Of a stretch of 64,000 nucleotides of DNA, positions 22,976-35,300 are shown piece by piece. The stretch's first letter is position 1. Each line of letters opens with the position of its first letter. The stretch covers positions 207,675,178 to 207,739,177 of the forward strand of contig CM071599.1 of NCBI GenBank assembly GCA_036435485.1. The letters run 5' to 3'. A program made the translations under genes and the position numbers. The stretch is from Saposhnikovia divaricata. Taxonomy: Eukaryota; Streptophyta; Magnoliopsida; Apiales; Apiaceae. The notes under the pieces were generated by a model that saw nothing but the letters and a program-made list of their open reading frames with translations, did not search any database and was not told where the DNA came from.

Positions 22976-23700
22976 CTCATACGATTTTCCGTCACCATGT
23001 CTTCCTTAGATACCAACTGAACTACAGTTACGTGTGAATCCATGAATTTACCGAGATACTGCCCTTTATTACACAAAACAGCCACCATTTTCAAGCCACT
23101 AAACTTTGTCTCCAAACATCATATTCTTTTTGTGAGATCCTTGACCTTTTGATTGACTATGGAACCCATAAATTCAGGCTGGCCTATCGTGGTAGATTCA
23201 TCAATATCTAGTAAGCGCAAATAAAATTCATTGTATCCAATAGCACCACCAAGAATCACCCAGACTATACAAGGAGGTTTTACCTTCGAAGGAATAATAT
23301 TATTGGCATCATTTGGCAACACCCCACCCAGAACTGCAGCAACCAAATCAACATCATCATGGGAACTAACGATAACATTATGTTTCCAATTCCCTTCCTC
23401 CTTAATTTTCACAACAAACCATTATTTTTCATTCTGGTTTTTACTACCATCTTTTGTCATGCCACCAACATACTTGCAAAGTAATAATTCTTGCACCTTC
23501 TCCTCCCTTTTGTCACTCAAAATTATAGTCGTCGCCACAGTGGTCTTAGTAGAGTTTCCATTTTGTATGACAGTATAAATATAGTTCTTGTCTAGCTTAG
23601 TGTCCTTCAAACACCTGTATACTAGTTTCATATACTTCCAGAATAGGTCCATGTTTGGCACCTCAAGTCCCGGCTTCATGATCCTTGTGTATAATTCAGT
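22976..23700 (-). pseudogene. Unrecognised broken coding-like region, upstream half
   Basis: Minus-strand open stretches (about 23119-23412 and 23422-23700) include SSHDDVDLVAAVLGG and PPCIVWVILGGAIGYNEFYL and are joined by a frame change near 23415. The frame runs to the SIRE target site and continues at 5975. I do not recognise the family and assign no function. The upstream end passes into LINE-like sequence near 23760. Confidence 0.35.
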
Positions 23701-23759
23701 CACATGTGGTATCCTAATTTCATAGTATAGGTTCCAACCTAAAGAATTATTCACTTGAC

Positions 23760-25236
23760 GCTGCGAAGAAGATTTTTCCTGCCACATGTGGTATCCTAAT
23801 TTCACAGTATAGCTTCCATTCTAGGTAACACCCAAACCATCCTGTCTTTCGTCTCATATCTTGAAATACGCATCTGCAAAATTCTTTCAGCATCAGCATT
23901 CGAGAATAGACTTTGCAATATATCCACACCCCAAACTTGTTGATTTTCCTTAAACAAATGGCACACTCTAATGTCTCTGCTTAGGTCTATCTTCCTTCTA
24001 TCAACCATGAAATCATGCTTGTTGATTAACCATGGATCAGTAGCAACATTAATATCTTGACCATTACCAACAATCCACCTAAAACCCTTCTTTAGTTCCT
24101 TTTTCACTGACCAGATTTCCGACCAAATAAAAGCTACTTCCCCCATTTCTTTCAGCCTTCAAGATGTTACAACTCGAGAAATATTTTTCTTTGAACACAC
24201 GAGCTACCAGAGTGCTCGAATTGTTCATAAAATTTCATATATGTTTTTCCAGCATAGCAACATTATAGCCATGAAGGCTACGAAAACCTAGCCCTCCTTT
24301 TGATTTTGCCATATTCATTCTATCCCAAGAAAGTCAATGAATTCCTTTCGAACAAGATAAACTATATTTCTACCAAAATTTATTTAACAAACACTCAATT
24401 TCTTTACACAGAGTTTTAGGCAACATAAAACATAACAGTGTGTATGTAGGAATAGTCTGAGCTACACTCTTAATAAGCACCACTTTACCTGCTCATGAGA
24501 GAAGCTTAGAACTCCAACTCTTTAACTTTTGTTCCATTATGTCCTTCAAAAAATTGAACACAGCCTTCTTTGACCTGCCTACTAGCGAAGGTAACCCCGG
24601 GTACTTACTCGTGGTTAAGTCATTCCAAACACCAAGTATTCCAGATATCTCATGCTGCTTGTCATGCCTAACGTTCGAGCTGAAGAAAATTCTTGATTTT
24701 GGAAGTTGACAGCTTGACCCGAAAGCAACTCATAAGAGTTAAGGATCTCTTTGATTCTATGAACTTTCGCAGAATTTGCACGAAAAAACAAAAAGCTATC
24801 ATCTGCAAAAAGAAAATGAGTAACCGAAGGCGCATTGGGGCAGACTTTACATCCATGTATCTCGCCATTTAGTTCAACTTTCTTAAGTGCATTTGAGAGA
24901 CCATCCACATATAGTAAAAACAGATACAGAAAAATTGAATCGCCCTGACGCAAATCCCGTTTTAGATCTATTGGACCCATTAAAAGACACCCTATATTGA
25001 ACAGTACTCATACACAACTTCATCCACCAAATCCATTTCGTACAAAATCCCATTTGCTGCCTTCTTTTTTGAAGATATTTTCAATCCACTCGATCATATG
25101 CTTTGTGAACCATAATTTTTCCTTTGCATATAATGAAGAACTTCGAAGGCCACCAAAATTTTATCTGAAATATTTTTTGCCGGTACAAATGCTGATTGGT
25201 TCTCTGTAGTAATCTTAGGTAAGATCAACTTCAATC
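23760..25236 (-). pseudogene. Decayed LINE (L1-type) reverse transcriptase, C-terminal half
   Basis: Minus strand, several broken frames. Seen: RT with LRQGDSIFLYLFLLYVDGLSNAL-like wording and FLFADDSFLFF (the F-ADD catalytic box) at 24615-24980; KGGLGFRSL near 24290; and the post-RT region FIWSEIWSVKKELKKGFRW, GNGQDINV, DPWL at 23802-24146. This order (RT, thumb, WxxI...GxGxxIxxW-type region) is that of plant L1 elements. Stops and shifts make it dead. The 5' continuation is displaced to 28145 onward by the element at 25237-28139. Confidence 0.82.
25232..25236. repeat. Target site duplication of the small Ty3-type element (left)
   Basis: CAATC, repeated at 28140-28144. Removing the element and one copy restores continuity of the LINE sequence. 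Confidence 0.9.
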
Positions 25237-25734
25237 TGTTGTTGGAGGAATTTCGTAACAACACGAAATCGGAGGTTTGCTGGAATATTAGTGCGAAATT
25301 ATGAGTATATGGCTGTTTTAGGGGATTTATGGTTTATGAAAAAAGAGAGGGGCTGAACTTGGCAGGTTTCTCGATTTGTCTCGTGTATCGGATTCCATAT
25401 GCCAAGATGCCTACGTACCTATGTTTATATAGGATCAAGCTCACGTAGTTCTGTGAATTAATTGGGCTTATCCCGAGAGACTTAAGGGATAAGTTACGTT
25501 AATGTGGGTAATGATTGATTTTATCTGATTTAATCTTATCGTTGTGATATCTTCCTGATGTGAAGAATATCGTTTGGAGATATTTTCCGTAATTGATTAT
25601 TAAGATTGATTCTTTCCTCATTTCAAGGAGAGGATATTACTTACCGGTTAAGTAATAATTATTAATATGAATTAATAATTAGTAATATTAGAAATTTGGG
25701 AGATTATTAGACATGCCAAAATTATGGCATAACA
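25237..25734 (-). repeat. 3' LTR of the LARD-like element
   Basis: 498 bp, TG...CA ends, partner of 27642-28139. Confidence 0.92.
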
Positions 25735-26156
25735 ACTAGCCCCCAGTTCTTCAGTGTAGCTTGCTGCAGTGGAGAACTAAACATTCTTCAAGCTTCCAAA
25801 TTTCAGGAGTCGCTGAAAAAAACTGAAAGTAGATGATTAGAGAAACACTTAGAGCACCACTGTGCTCGTTAGGCGTATGCGGATGCAAGTATGATAGCAT
25901 GCGATGACCATTATAGGATAAATATATTTTTGCCAAGGTTTTCAAATGTGCGAGCATAAATAATTCGTTTGAAATCCGTTGCGATCCTCATTGTCAAGTT
26001 AGGACCTTGGCATTTGTATATATCCCGAGCTGGCATACACGCTTTTCAAGTGTCTGATGCAACCACATAAGGATGTGTTTGATGCAATCACATAATGATG
26101 TGTCTTGCGGAGTCTTCGATGTAGATGTACATGTAGATGTAGTTCTGGCGAACTAG

Positions 26157-26278
26157 TTTGCATAGGGATGCCTCCACCCATTCGATATAGTGATATCTCA
26201 TAGGCCTTCAATAAAGATAGTTTGCATAGGGATGCCTCCACCCATTCGATATAGTGATATCTCATGGGCCTTCAATAA
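26157..26278. repeat. Tandem duplication of about 61-64 bp
   Basis: The unit starting TTTGCATAGGGATGCCTCC occurs twice, back to back, with only a few differences. It lies inside the non-coding interior of the LARD-like element. Confidence 0.85.
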
Positions 26279-27641
26279 TCCAGAGGGTGCTGCACTTTAC
26301 TAAGCATGTTGCATTGCGAGATTTATAGCTTGTCCATGCTACCCTACTTGACACTTTAGTTCGCAAGTTTGAAGATATTTTTGACATATATGTACTATCG
26401 CGACGATATATGAAAAATCTTTTTACAAGCAATCCAAACGCAATAATAAATATGCTCTTTTAAGAATGTCGCGATATTTATTTTCTTCGAAAATAATGCT
26501 CCGTTGTTTGTAGAAAATCTTTTACAAAATTATGCGTCTCGCATATATATATATTTTTTCTTTCAAAGCATACAGCTCGTACGGGATTGTAAAATATCCG
26601 CAATCAATCAGCATAAATATCCGCAATTCATCAACATAAATATCTCGTACGATATTTTCTAAATCGCAATAATTTTACAAGTATAAAAATATCTATTGCT
26701 CGCACGAATTTTCTGAATAATAAATATTTTCTTGTAAAAATATTTAAAACATGATTTAAATATGCATGCATTATATTATAATTAATTTGAAGAAAATTAA
26801 AATAAAAATAAAAGAACTTATCTTTGAAGCCGCATCACCGTGCTATGCGAACGCCAAGTTCTTCAGGTAGCTGTAACTTTGTGGGTTCCATAATTTTTTT
26901 TTATTCTTTGTGTCATGCTTCACGTCTTGTATCCAACTTCATTGATTTTTCATGGGTCCCACCAGAAATAACCTTCCTGGTCTTGGTTTTTGATCCTGCT
27001 TCAGTTTTGTCTTGTTGTTTTTTCCTCTTTTTTGCTTCTTTTGTTTTTTTAATTTTCCTGTTTCCAATTGCCATGCTTCGTTCCTTGGCTGTGGCCATTG
27101 TTTTTTTTTTCTTTATTTTCTTTTTTCACCATTACTGTTTTGGTTTTGTCCACGACCCACAAACAGTTGCCTATTCCTGTTGGTTCTGTGCGTTCCTGTC
27201 TTGAATATTTTTAACATTTTTTTTGTGCAATACTTTGATTTCGTAGTTGCTGTTGCGCCTTGACCTGTTGCCCAGTTTTTTGTGCCTCCTACTTTTTGCC
27301 TCCATCTCGGACTACTTGATCCTTTTTGCTTCCTTCATTTTTTTTGCGATGTGTTTTTTTTTATCCCTTCCGCGAACAAGTTGCCTGACTCACCAGATGG
27401 GATTCATCAATTTTTAATTCTTTATTCATGCTGCTGTACTCCCGTTACGTGTGTTCTTTACTTTGAATTCCTGTTTGTGGCCATACATATATGTGACACT
27501 GACTACTGCATGATGTTGTGATTTTTTTTAACAGTACAAGCCCCCGGTTGTGTGGATAGATAAAACCCAAAAAACCCAAAATTGTGATTAAATTATTCGT
27601 CCTCCACGAATAATAAAAAGACCCCTTCTTCTAGCGCCAAA

Positions 27642-28139
27642 TGTTGTTGGAGGAATTTCGTAACAACACGAAATCGGAGGTTTGCTGGAATATTAGTGCG
27701 AAATTATGAGTATATGGCTGTTTTAGGGGATTTATGGTTTATGAAAAAAGAAAGGGGCTGGACTTGGCAGTTTTCTCGATTTGTCTCGTGTATCGGATTC
27801 CATATGCCAAGATGCCTACGTACCTATGTTTATATAGGATCAAGCTCACGTAGTTCTGTGAATTAATTGGGCTTATCCCGAGAGACTTAAGGGATAAGTT
27901 ACGTTAATGTGGGTAATGATTGATTTTATCTGATTTAATCTTATCGTTGTGATATCTTCCTGATGTGAAGAATATCGTTTGGAGATATTTTCCGTAATTG
28001 ATTATTAAGATTGATTCTTTCCTCATTTCAGGGAGAGGATATTACTTAGCGGTTAAGTAATAATTATTAATATGAATTAATAATTAATAATATTAGAAAT
28101 TTGGGAGATTATTAGACATGCCAAAATTATGGCATAACA
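27642..28139 (-). repeat. 5' LTR of the LARD-like element
   Basis: 498 bp. The primer binding site lies at 27622-27641 on the minus strand. Confidence 0.92.
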
Positions 28140-28144
28140 CAATC

Positions 28145-28860
28145 TATTAGCAAGAACTTTGGCTATGACTTTGTATGACACATTACAAAGAGCAATTGGT
28201 CGCAGATCTCGCATACAATTCGCATTTTCCTTCTTTGCAATTAACACGATATTCATTTCGTTTAGTTCAGTTCGAAAAGTACACTCATGTAGCCAATTAT
28301 AAAATTTTAAAATTAGATTTTATCGGAATTTAACTAGATTTTTATTCAGGGCAGGCTAAACCCAAGTTTTTGTCTGACTGATCTGGGTTTACCTAAAAAT
28401 ATAGGTCCGTTCAACGTCCTCATACCGGGATTTTTCGAACCAGGATTTCATTTCAGTATTCGGGCTTTTCCTACGAGACCTGGGTTTTGGGTCCTGATTC
28501 TTCTCAGAAAATCTCTCCATAAATTAATAATTTATCATAGATTAATATTTTCAAAACAATTTTTAGGTCCCAACAATTTTACAGAAATCGAGTATCGGAT
28601 AAGATTGACAAGAGAACCTTGCAAAGATTAATCGATAAATTAATGATTATTCGGAGTAAAAATTATTTATATTTTAATATTATAATATTATTTAGTATAT
28701 TATTATGATTTTATTAGTTACTTACTAAATATCATAAAGCATATAATAATTTATATTTGATTAATATATTATTTTAATTTTATCAGTTTATTATAAATAC
28801 TCTAAACAAGAAATAGTTGTAAAAATTAATCGAGAATTTTTAAAATTCAAAACAATCGAG
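28145..28860 (-). repeat. Segmental duplication, copy A (right part)
   Basis: Continues copy A of a tandem duplication whose left part is 24660-25236. It contains LINE sequence to about 28280, then AT-rich DNA with a GGGCTTTTCCTACGAGACC block. It matches 29455-30330 of copy B. Confidence 0.8.
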
Positions 28861-28865
28861 CTGTT

Positions 28866-30330
28866 TGTCATGCCTAACGTTCAAGCTGAAGAAATTTCCT
28901 GATTTTGGAAGTTGACAGCTTGACCCGAAAGCAACTCATAAGAGTTAAGGTTCTCTCTGATTCTATGAACTTCCTCATAATTTGCCCGAAAAAACAAAAA
29001 GCTATCATCTGCAAAAAGAAGATGAGTAAGTGAAGGCGCATTGGGGCAGACTTTACATCCATGTATCTCGCCATTTAGAGTGCATTTGAGAGGCCATCCA
29101 CACATAGTAAAAACGGATACGGGAAAATTGGATCGCCCTGAATTAAATCCTGTTTTAGATCTATTGGACCCATTAAAACACACCTTATATTCAACAATAC
29201 TCACACACAACATCATCCACTAAATCAATTTCGTACAAAATCCCATTTGATGCATTCATTTTTGAAGATATCCTCAATCCACTCGATCATATGCTTTACT
29301 TATGTCAAGTTTCAAAGCCACTTACATCTCAGAACCATAATGTTTCCTTTGCATATAATGAAGAACTTTAAAGGCCACCAAAATATTATCTGAAATATTT
29401 TTTGCCAGTACAAATGCTGGTTGGTTCTCTGTAGTAATCTCAGGCAAGATCAACTTCAATCAATTAGCAAGAACTTTGGCTATGACTTTGTATAACACAT
29501 TAAAAAGAGCAATTGGTCGCAGATCTCGCATACATTCGCATTTTCCTTCTTTGGAATTAACACAATATTCGTTTCGTTTAGCTCAGTTGGAAAACTACAC
29601 TCATGCATCCAATTATAAAATTTTAAAAATAGATTTATTGGAATTTAACTAGATTTTATCCGGGGCATGCTAAACCCAAGTTTTTGTCTGACTGATCCGG
29701 GTGTACCTAAAAATATAGGTCCGTTCAACGTTCCCAAGCCGAGCTTTTTCAAACGAGGCTTTCATTTCAGTATTCGGGCTTTTCCTACGAGACCTGGGTT
29801 TTGGGTCCTGATTCTTCTCAGAAAATCTCTCCACAAATTAATAATTTATCATAAATTAATATTTTCAAAACAATTTTTAGGTCCCAACAATTTTACAAAA
29901 ATCGAGTATCAGATAAGATTGACAAGAGAACCTTGCAAAGATTAACCGATAAATTAGGGATTATTCGGAGTAAAAAAAAATATATTTTAATATTATAATA
30001 TTATTTAGTATATTATTATGATTTTATTAGTTATTTACTAAGTAATATGTATTTATCTTATCATAAAACATATAATAATTTGTATTTGATTAATATATTA
30101 TTTTAGTTTTATTAATTTATTATATATATTTTAATATTATAATATTATTAAGTATATTATTTTGATTATATTAGTTATTTATTAAGTAATATGTATTTAT
30201 CAGATCATATAGCATATAATAATTTATATTTGATCAATATATTATTTTAATTTTATCAGTTTGTTATAAATACTCCAAACAAGAAATAGTTGTAAAAATT
30301 AATCGAGAATTTTTAAAATTGAATCGAATG
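28866..30330 (-). pseudogene. Segmental duplication, copy B: second decayed LINE RT fragment
   Basis: Repeats 24660-25236 plus 28145-28860 in the same order and strand. It again shows FADDSFLFF-type RT on the minus strand (28881-29216, 28874-29074). Copy B lacks the LARD-like insert, keeps about 40 bp near 29300 that copy A lost, and has an internal AT-rich duplication near 29980-30260. Divergence between A and B is greater than between the LARD LTRs, so the duplication came first. Confidence 0.78.
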
Positions 30331-30455
30331 TGTACCTTGTAAAAAATTAATCGAGAATTAATCTAATGAATTGATAATTTTTAGAACAATGAATCCTATA
30401 ATAGTAATGTAAATTTAATCTTAAATAATTAATAATATTATCGAATTAATAAAAA

Positions 30456-32167
30456 CTAGCATTAAAACCCGTGCGAGGCACGGGTCTGCTACTTAAATTG
30501 TTTTTTTAATCAAATTATTCAGGATCAATATTGGTTGAAAAATGTGATTGTTTTTCATAGAGTTTTTCTTCTTAGTGGCATATGTGATTATTGTGTACTT
30601 ATTTAAATATGTTCAAGTTTGTACTTAGAAACTAATACGAGTAATACTGATAGAAATCATGTCAGTTTTTAATTTTGTTGTGGGTCATAGAATATAATTT
30701 CAGTGTTATGTGGGTGTTGTCTAATTAAGATGATTTTTCAGAGCACCTACAATCCTAAACATTCTTAAAAAATGATGCATCCATTTAGCTGATCTCCAAT
30801 AATATTCAAGGTAAAAACTAAATACTCTTCAAGATGTTGCATTCTGAGAATGTAGGTTTCAGTCCTGATTCTAATAAAAAATCTTCGTAAATCTTCTAAA
30901 ATGCTTCTCAGGTCTTGTGCTTACTTCTTAAAACCACATTACTAACTATTTTATTTGTTTTCATCTAATCTCTTGCCTTTGTTTCTCTTCCAATGTCCGT
31001 TTGACTTTCATCAAGTCACCTCCATAATTAAAATAACATATGTAATATACGATCCTTTCTTTCTACATAATGTCATATTTTAAATTAAACATTAGCAAAT
31101 TTGTATGTAAAAGGTAATGTGTTATTTATAGGATTCGTTTTTCTAAAGCCAATTATTTTTACAACCCGAATTGTTTGACTAATAAATTATTGTATGTTGT
31201 GTAGTAATATACAATTTTCATTTTACGTTAACACCTCAATATTTTTTGCTCTAATATATTGTTAGATAATATCCATTATACTAATTATAATGTCGTTTTA
31301 TAGCTCAATTGTATATTTTACGTAATTCTTTAATTGATAAATGATAAAAGAGTCTAAAACTCATTTAAAATCCAGTTATATTTAATTAATAATATTTCAT
31401 CAATATCACACACATGCATATTGTGTGTATGATTTAAAATACATGTGAATGTGTGGCATAATGGTATGAAGATGCATAATTTAACTCGATGTTCCAAGTT
31501 CAATTAGAATTAAAAATAATACTTCTATATATAAATAGGAACTTAGGGGTAAATTGATGCTTTTAAATCATGAATAAAGTACTTTAGTTATTGACTTGGT
31601 CTTATATTTAATACTTTTCATAAAAATACAATATGCATTTCATTTTTTTTTCTTTATATAAAACCAAATATTGCCCCGCTTGTGTGGTACACATAGAGAT
31701 ATCATGTGTATTATTGAAAACACGTATAGATGAGTGCTTAGGTTGTTTAAGAGAATAACAGGTATATAGTAATTTATTATTATTATTATGTTGATTTTTA
31801 TTGTTATTACAATTTTATAATATAATCAAATCATATATTATGTATCAATAATTAATATTTTGATATAATATATTATAGTCCAAATCAATAAATGTAAAAG
31901 TAAAATCAGGACAAAAAATTATTAGTGTGTCGCACCAATTAAAATATTCACACACACATGCATCTATATTGTGTTTGATTTATAACACATGTGATTGAGT
32001 GGTGTAGTGGTAAAAGGATGCATGAATTAATTTGGAGACCCAAGTTCAATTCCCACCAACCACAATTTTTTTAAAAAATTGAGATGAGGGGCAAACTGGA
32101 CATTTCATGTACATTAAAAAATCTCACCATTTTTTTTTTTGTGTTGGCCTATTATATAGATAATAGA
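30456..32167 (-). mobile_element. Non-autonomous Helitron upstream of CTF18
   Basis: Minus strand: 5' end TCTATTATCTATATAATA at 32167. The 3' end is a hairpin (ACCCGTGCC...GGCACGGGT type, about 30466-30486) followed by CTAG at 30459-30456. Flanking bases are A on the left and T on the right, the A-T target expected of Helitrons, with no target duplication. 1712 bp, no Rep/helicase coding. An internal segment with ACACATGCAT...GTGATTGAGTGGTGTAGTGG occurs twice (about 31400-31540 and 31944-32110). Known: Helitrons move by rolling-circle replication and often carry host promoter pieces. Confidence 0.82.
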
Positions 32168-32303
32168 TTTGTGGATTCAACGATATTAATTTATTAGTAA
32201 GGTTTTACTTGTATCTCTCTAACTTTGCTAAATCAGATTTCAGATCCACCATCCGAGTGTTATGTCATCAAATTGCCGCTTTCCCTCGTCTCTCTATTCA
32301 TTT

Positions 32304-32312
32304 TTTCCCGCC
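32304..32312 (+). promoter_or_regulatory. E2F-type site in the CTF18 promoter
   Basis: TTTCCCGCC followed by AAAA fits the E2F consensus TTTSSCGC and lies about 85 bp before the start codon. E2F sites are usual in plant S-phase genes, matching the job of CTF18. Function inferred from the motif and position. Confidence 0.65.
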
Positions 32313-32395
32313 AAAACCCACTTTCCCTCATTTTCTCTCTAGAACTAGAAACCTAGCAAAAATTCACCCCCAAAACCTCAAACCTCTCTCTGGAA

Positions 32396-35300
32396 ATGGA
32401 CGATATTGACATAATGGACATGGACATCCCCGATCCAGACGAACTCCAGTGGCTAGAAGCCAACTCTCACCTCCACGACGATTTCGATTTCGAATACGAC
32501 GACAATGATTTCCAACAACCATTCCCCCAACAAATCCCCCAATCCAAAGCTCCTACAATTCCTACTCTTACTCCGCTTTCGACACGAAACGACTCCAACA
32601 ACAACAAACGTCCTCAACTAGAACCCCCAATTTCAACCACTCTAGATGATACAAATGTAATTAATCAGGACGAGTCTCGAAAGCGGAGTAGAGTAGAGGT
32701 TGAGGACGTTGTTGTTGAGGATAAGAATGCTAATGATGATGAGGATTGGCTTCCGCCTCCGATACGACAAGTTCCGGAGAATGTTGAGGAGGTGGATGAG
32801 GTGTTTGAGGAAATGATTGTGTCGAGATATGCTTCGCAGATTGATGGAGAGTTTGTTCCCGTGACTGGACCGTGTGGGGATAGGGTTTATGCGAAGATTA
32901 GTAGGTTTGGATTTGATGATTCGACCAAGAAGAATAAGCTTGATTCTAATGCCTTCTCTAATGGTACGCTAATAATGCCTTTTTTGTAATCAATTGTTAT
33001 GTAATTTGTGTTCTTTTTATCATTATTTGAAATGTTGATTTGTCGTGATTGTCGTTGTTTGGCTTAATTATGCAATACATCTATAATGTGTTAATAAACA
33101 CCAATGTAGTGAGAATATAGTTTGATTGCCAATTTAAGTAACAAATAAATTTATTTCGTAGATTTAACTCTAGTTACTATTATCATTGCCTGTATCTACT
33201 TATGCTTGCGAAATCGTTCAGTATAGTGTGAACTCAGATTATATCAAATTTATGTTTTCATGCTGTCTCTGTGTTGCACATTTCTTTTGGTTCTCTTGCG
33301 TGGAAGTTATATTGAGAAATGCTAATTAGCCACTTTTCAGGTCTCATTGCTGAGCCTGTTAGTTTGCTAATGCAAAGAGTTGAGCAGGAGGCTGTTGAAA
33401 AGGTACAGATTTTAATTGTTTACTGTGACTTATGCTTTCAAGTGAAATCGGGGAAATAATACTAATGTCCTTCACTCGAAGAACAAAAGGAATATCTTAT
33501 GTATCAATATATGTTATAGTTTTTCTTAACATGGATTCTTGGTTGTGGCTCAAGGCTTTGCTAGAAAGTTTTGGACCTGAAGGTGATGTGACTCTGCCCA
33601 AGGTACCAGTGGTGAATGAGAGGCTTTGGGTTGACAAATATTCTCCTAATTCTTTTATGGAGCTTCTCAGTGATGAGCAGACAAATCGTGAGGTACATGT
33701 TATCTAGTCTACTCAAGAGTACATTTTTTGTTTCAAACTGCGGGATCATTTGGTCAAAAATCGAAAATTTTGTTTTGCTTAAATTTACATGTGGATACTT
33801 GGCAGGTACTCTTGTGGCTGAAACAATGGGACTCTTGTGTCTTTGGATCTGAAATTAAAACTACAACAGAAGATGTATTGTCTTCATTGAGAAGGCATAC
33901 ATCAGTTGCTCAGCATCAGAAGTCTAATAAAAGTTATTTTGGAAAGAATAATGAACCTTGGCAAAATAGGGAAAATTTTAGAGAGTATAAACAGTCAGAT
34001 CAAGAAAACCATGACTCAAAAGGATTTCAGGATTTGTGGAACAAAAACCGCAAAGGTTATGGTACTCCAGAGCAGAAGGTCAGTTATATCTGTTTCCAGT
34101 AAGCATTCGTAGAATGTTTAACATTATGATTTGATGGACTTGCACCATCAAGTGCCTTTCTTGTACATTTTATGATAAGTTTTAAGAAAAAAAAATTGTA
34201 TTCTATTAATATAATTTTAAGTCTTAAATTTCGAGATTAGCAAATGAGACATGTAGTAGTTTCCTGTTACATTTCAGTTATAATAGATTAATAAACACTT
34301 AAACAGGGAGTATTGCCATTTTCAAGCCACCAGCTTCATATGCTGGTCACAATTTTTCTGTGTACGACAAGTTAGTCCCTCATTGTTTGAAAAATTCTCC
34401 GCGGCATGAGAGTCTTCTGTTTTATTTTGCTGTCTTCTTTCCTTCAATTTCATTTACAATTTTGATCTAGCTATTTGGTAACTGTGCTCTTGTGTGGTAC
34501 AGATCCTACTACTATGTGGCCCACCAGGGCTTGGGAAAACAACACTTGCACATGTAGCTGCTAGGCACTGTGGATATCGAGTGGTGGAGGTTTTTGTTTA
34601 CTCTCTTCACAAAAGCCATGCACAATGTGTTATGTTTCGTCAAGCATTAATTTCCAAAAATCAAATCACCTGTCATGATGCTAGTCAGTCTATTATTTAT
34701 ATATGCGGGTTGCAATTGAATAATATTTCAGCTCATATTAGTCTCTCTCAACATTTCTTTTGCTTCGTTATTTACTTCAAAAAATTCTATTTGGTATATT
34801 ATATTATGTTGGTAAGTTTGGGATAATATATTGTTTTTTCTTAGATTAATGCCAGTGACGATCGATCTTCATCAACAATTGAAGCTAAAATACTCGATGT
34901 CGTTCAAATGAACTCGATCATGGCTGACTCAAAGCCAAAGTGTTTGGTGCGGTTTGCATTCAGATTTTACTTGTGATATCGTTTTATATTGATATAGGTA
35001 TAGTTAAACCTTTAACCGACTTATATATTTTCAGGTAATTGATGAAATTGATGGAGCTCTTGGCGACGGTAAGGGTGCTGTTGATGTCATTCTCAAAATG
35101 GTACCGTCCATGCATAGTCTAGCTACTTATTAATTGATTCATTATAAGCATATCTGGAGTCATAGATAAAAAAAAGTTGTCTTCATTTTATTTTACCTAG
35201 GTTCAATATAAAGCTACCTGATATAGGATTCTCCAGTGTTGTCAGAGGCACACCGAGATGCAGAGCGTGGTGAGGCGCACACTCCCCGCCTTGCTTTGCA

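Larger units (their letters stand above)
25237..28139 (-). mobile_element. Non-autonomous LTR element (LARD-like), Ty3/Tat-related, inserted in LINE
   Basis: LTRs 25237-25734 and 27642-28139 (498 bp each, TGTTGTTGG...GCATAACA on +, about six differences). On the minus strand the 5' LTR is followed by TTTGGCGCTAGAAGAAGG, a primer site of the kind seen in plant Ty3 elements. A G-run tract (AACTGGGGGCTAG) precedes the 3' LTR. LTR wording (GATGCCTACGTACC, ACGTAGTTCTG) resembles Tat-type LTRs. The 1.9-kb interior has no recognisable gag or pol; it is T-rich on + and includes a tandem duplication. It must be moved by enzymes of another element. Confidence 0.9.

Noticed and set aside
26824..27521. 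Plus-strand open frames rich in Phe, Leu and Cys inside the LARD-like element
   Set aside because: They arise from T-rich DNA, lack any recognisable domain and lie in a non-coding interior.
31980..32070. tRNA- or SINE-like A and B box words (GTGGTGTAGTGG, AAGTTCAATTCCC)
   Set aside because: No cloverleaf can be formed. The block lies inside the Helitron and occurs twice there, so it is an internal repeat and not a tRNA gene.
34494..34826. Separate small ATPase gene with a Walker A motif
   Set aside because: It is exon 5 of CTF18 read through into the intron; splice sites join it in phase to the other exons.
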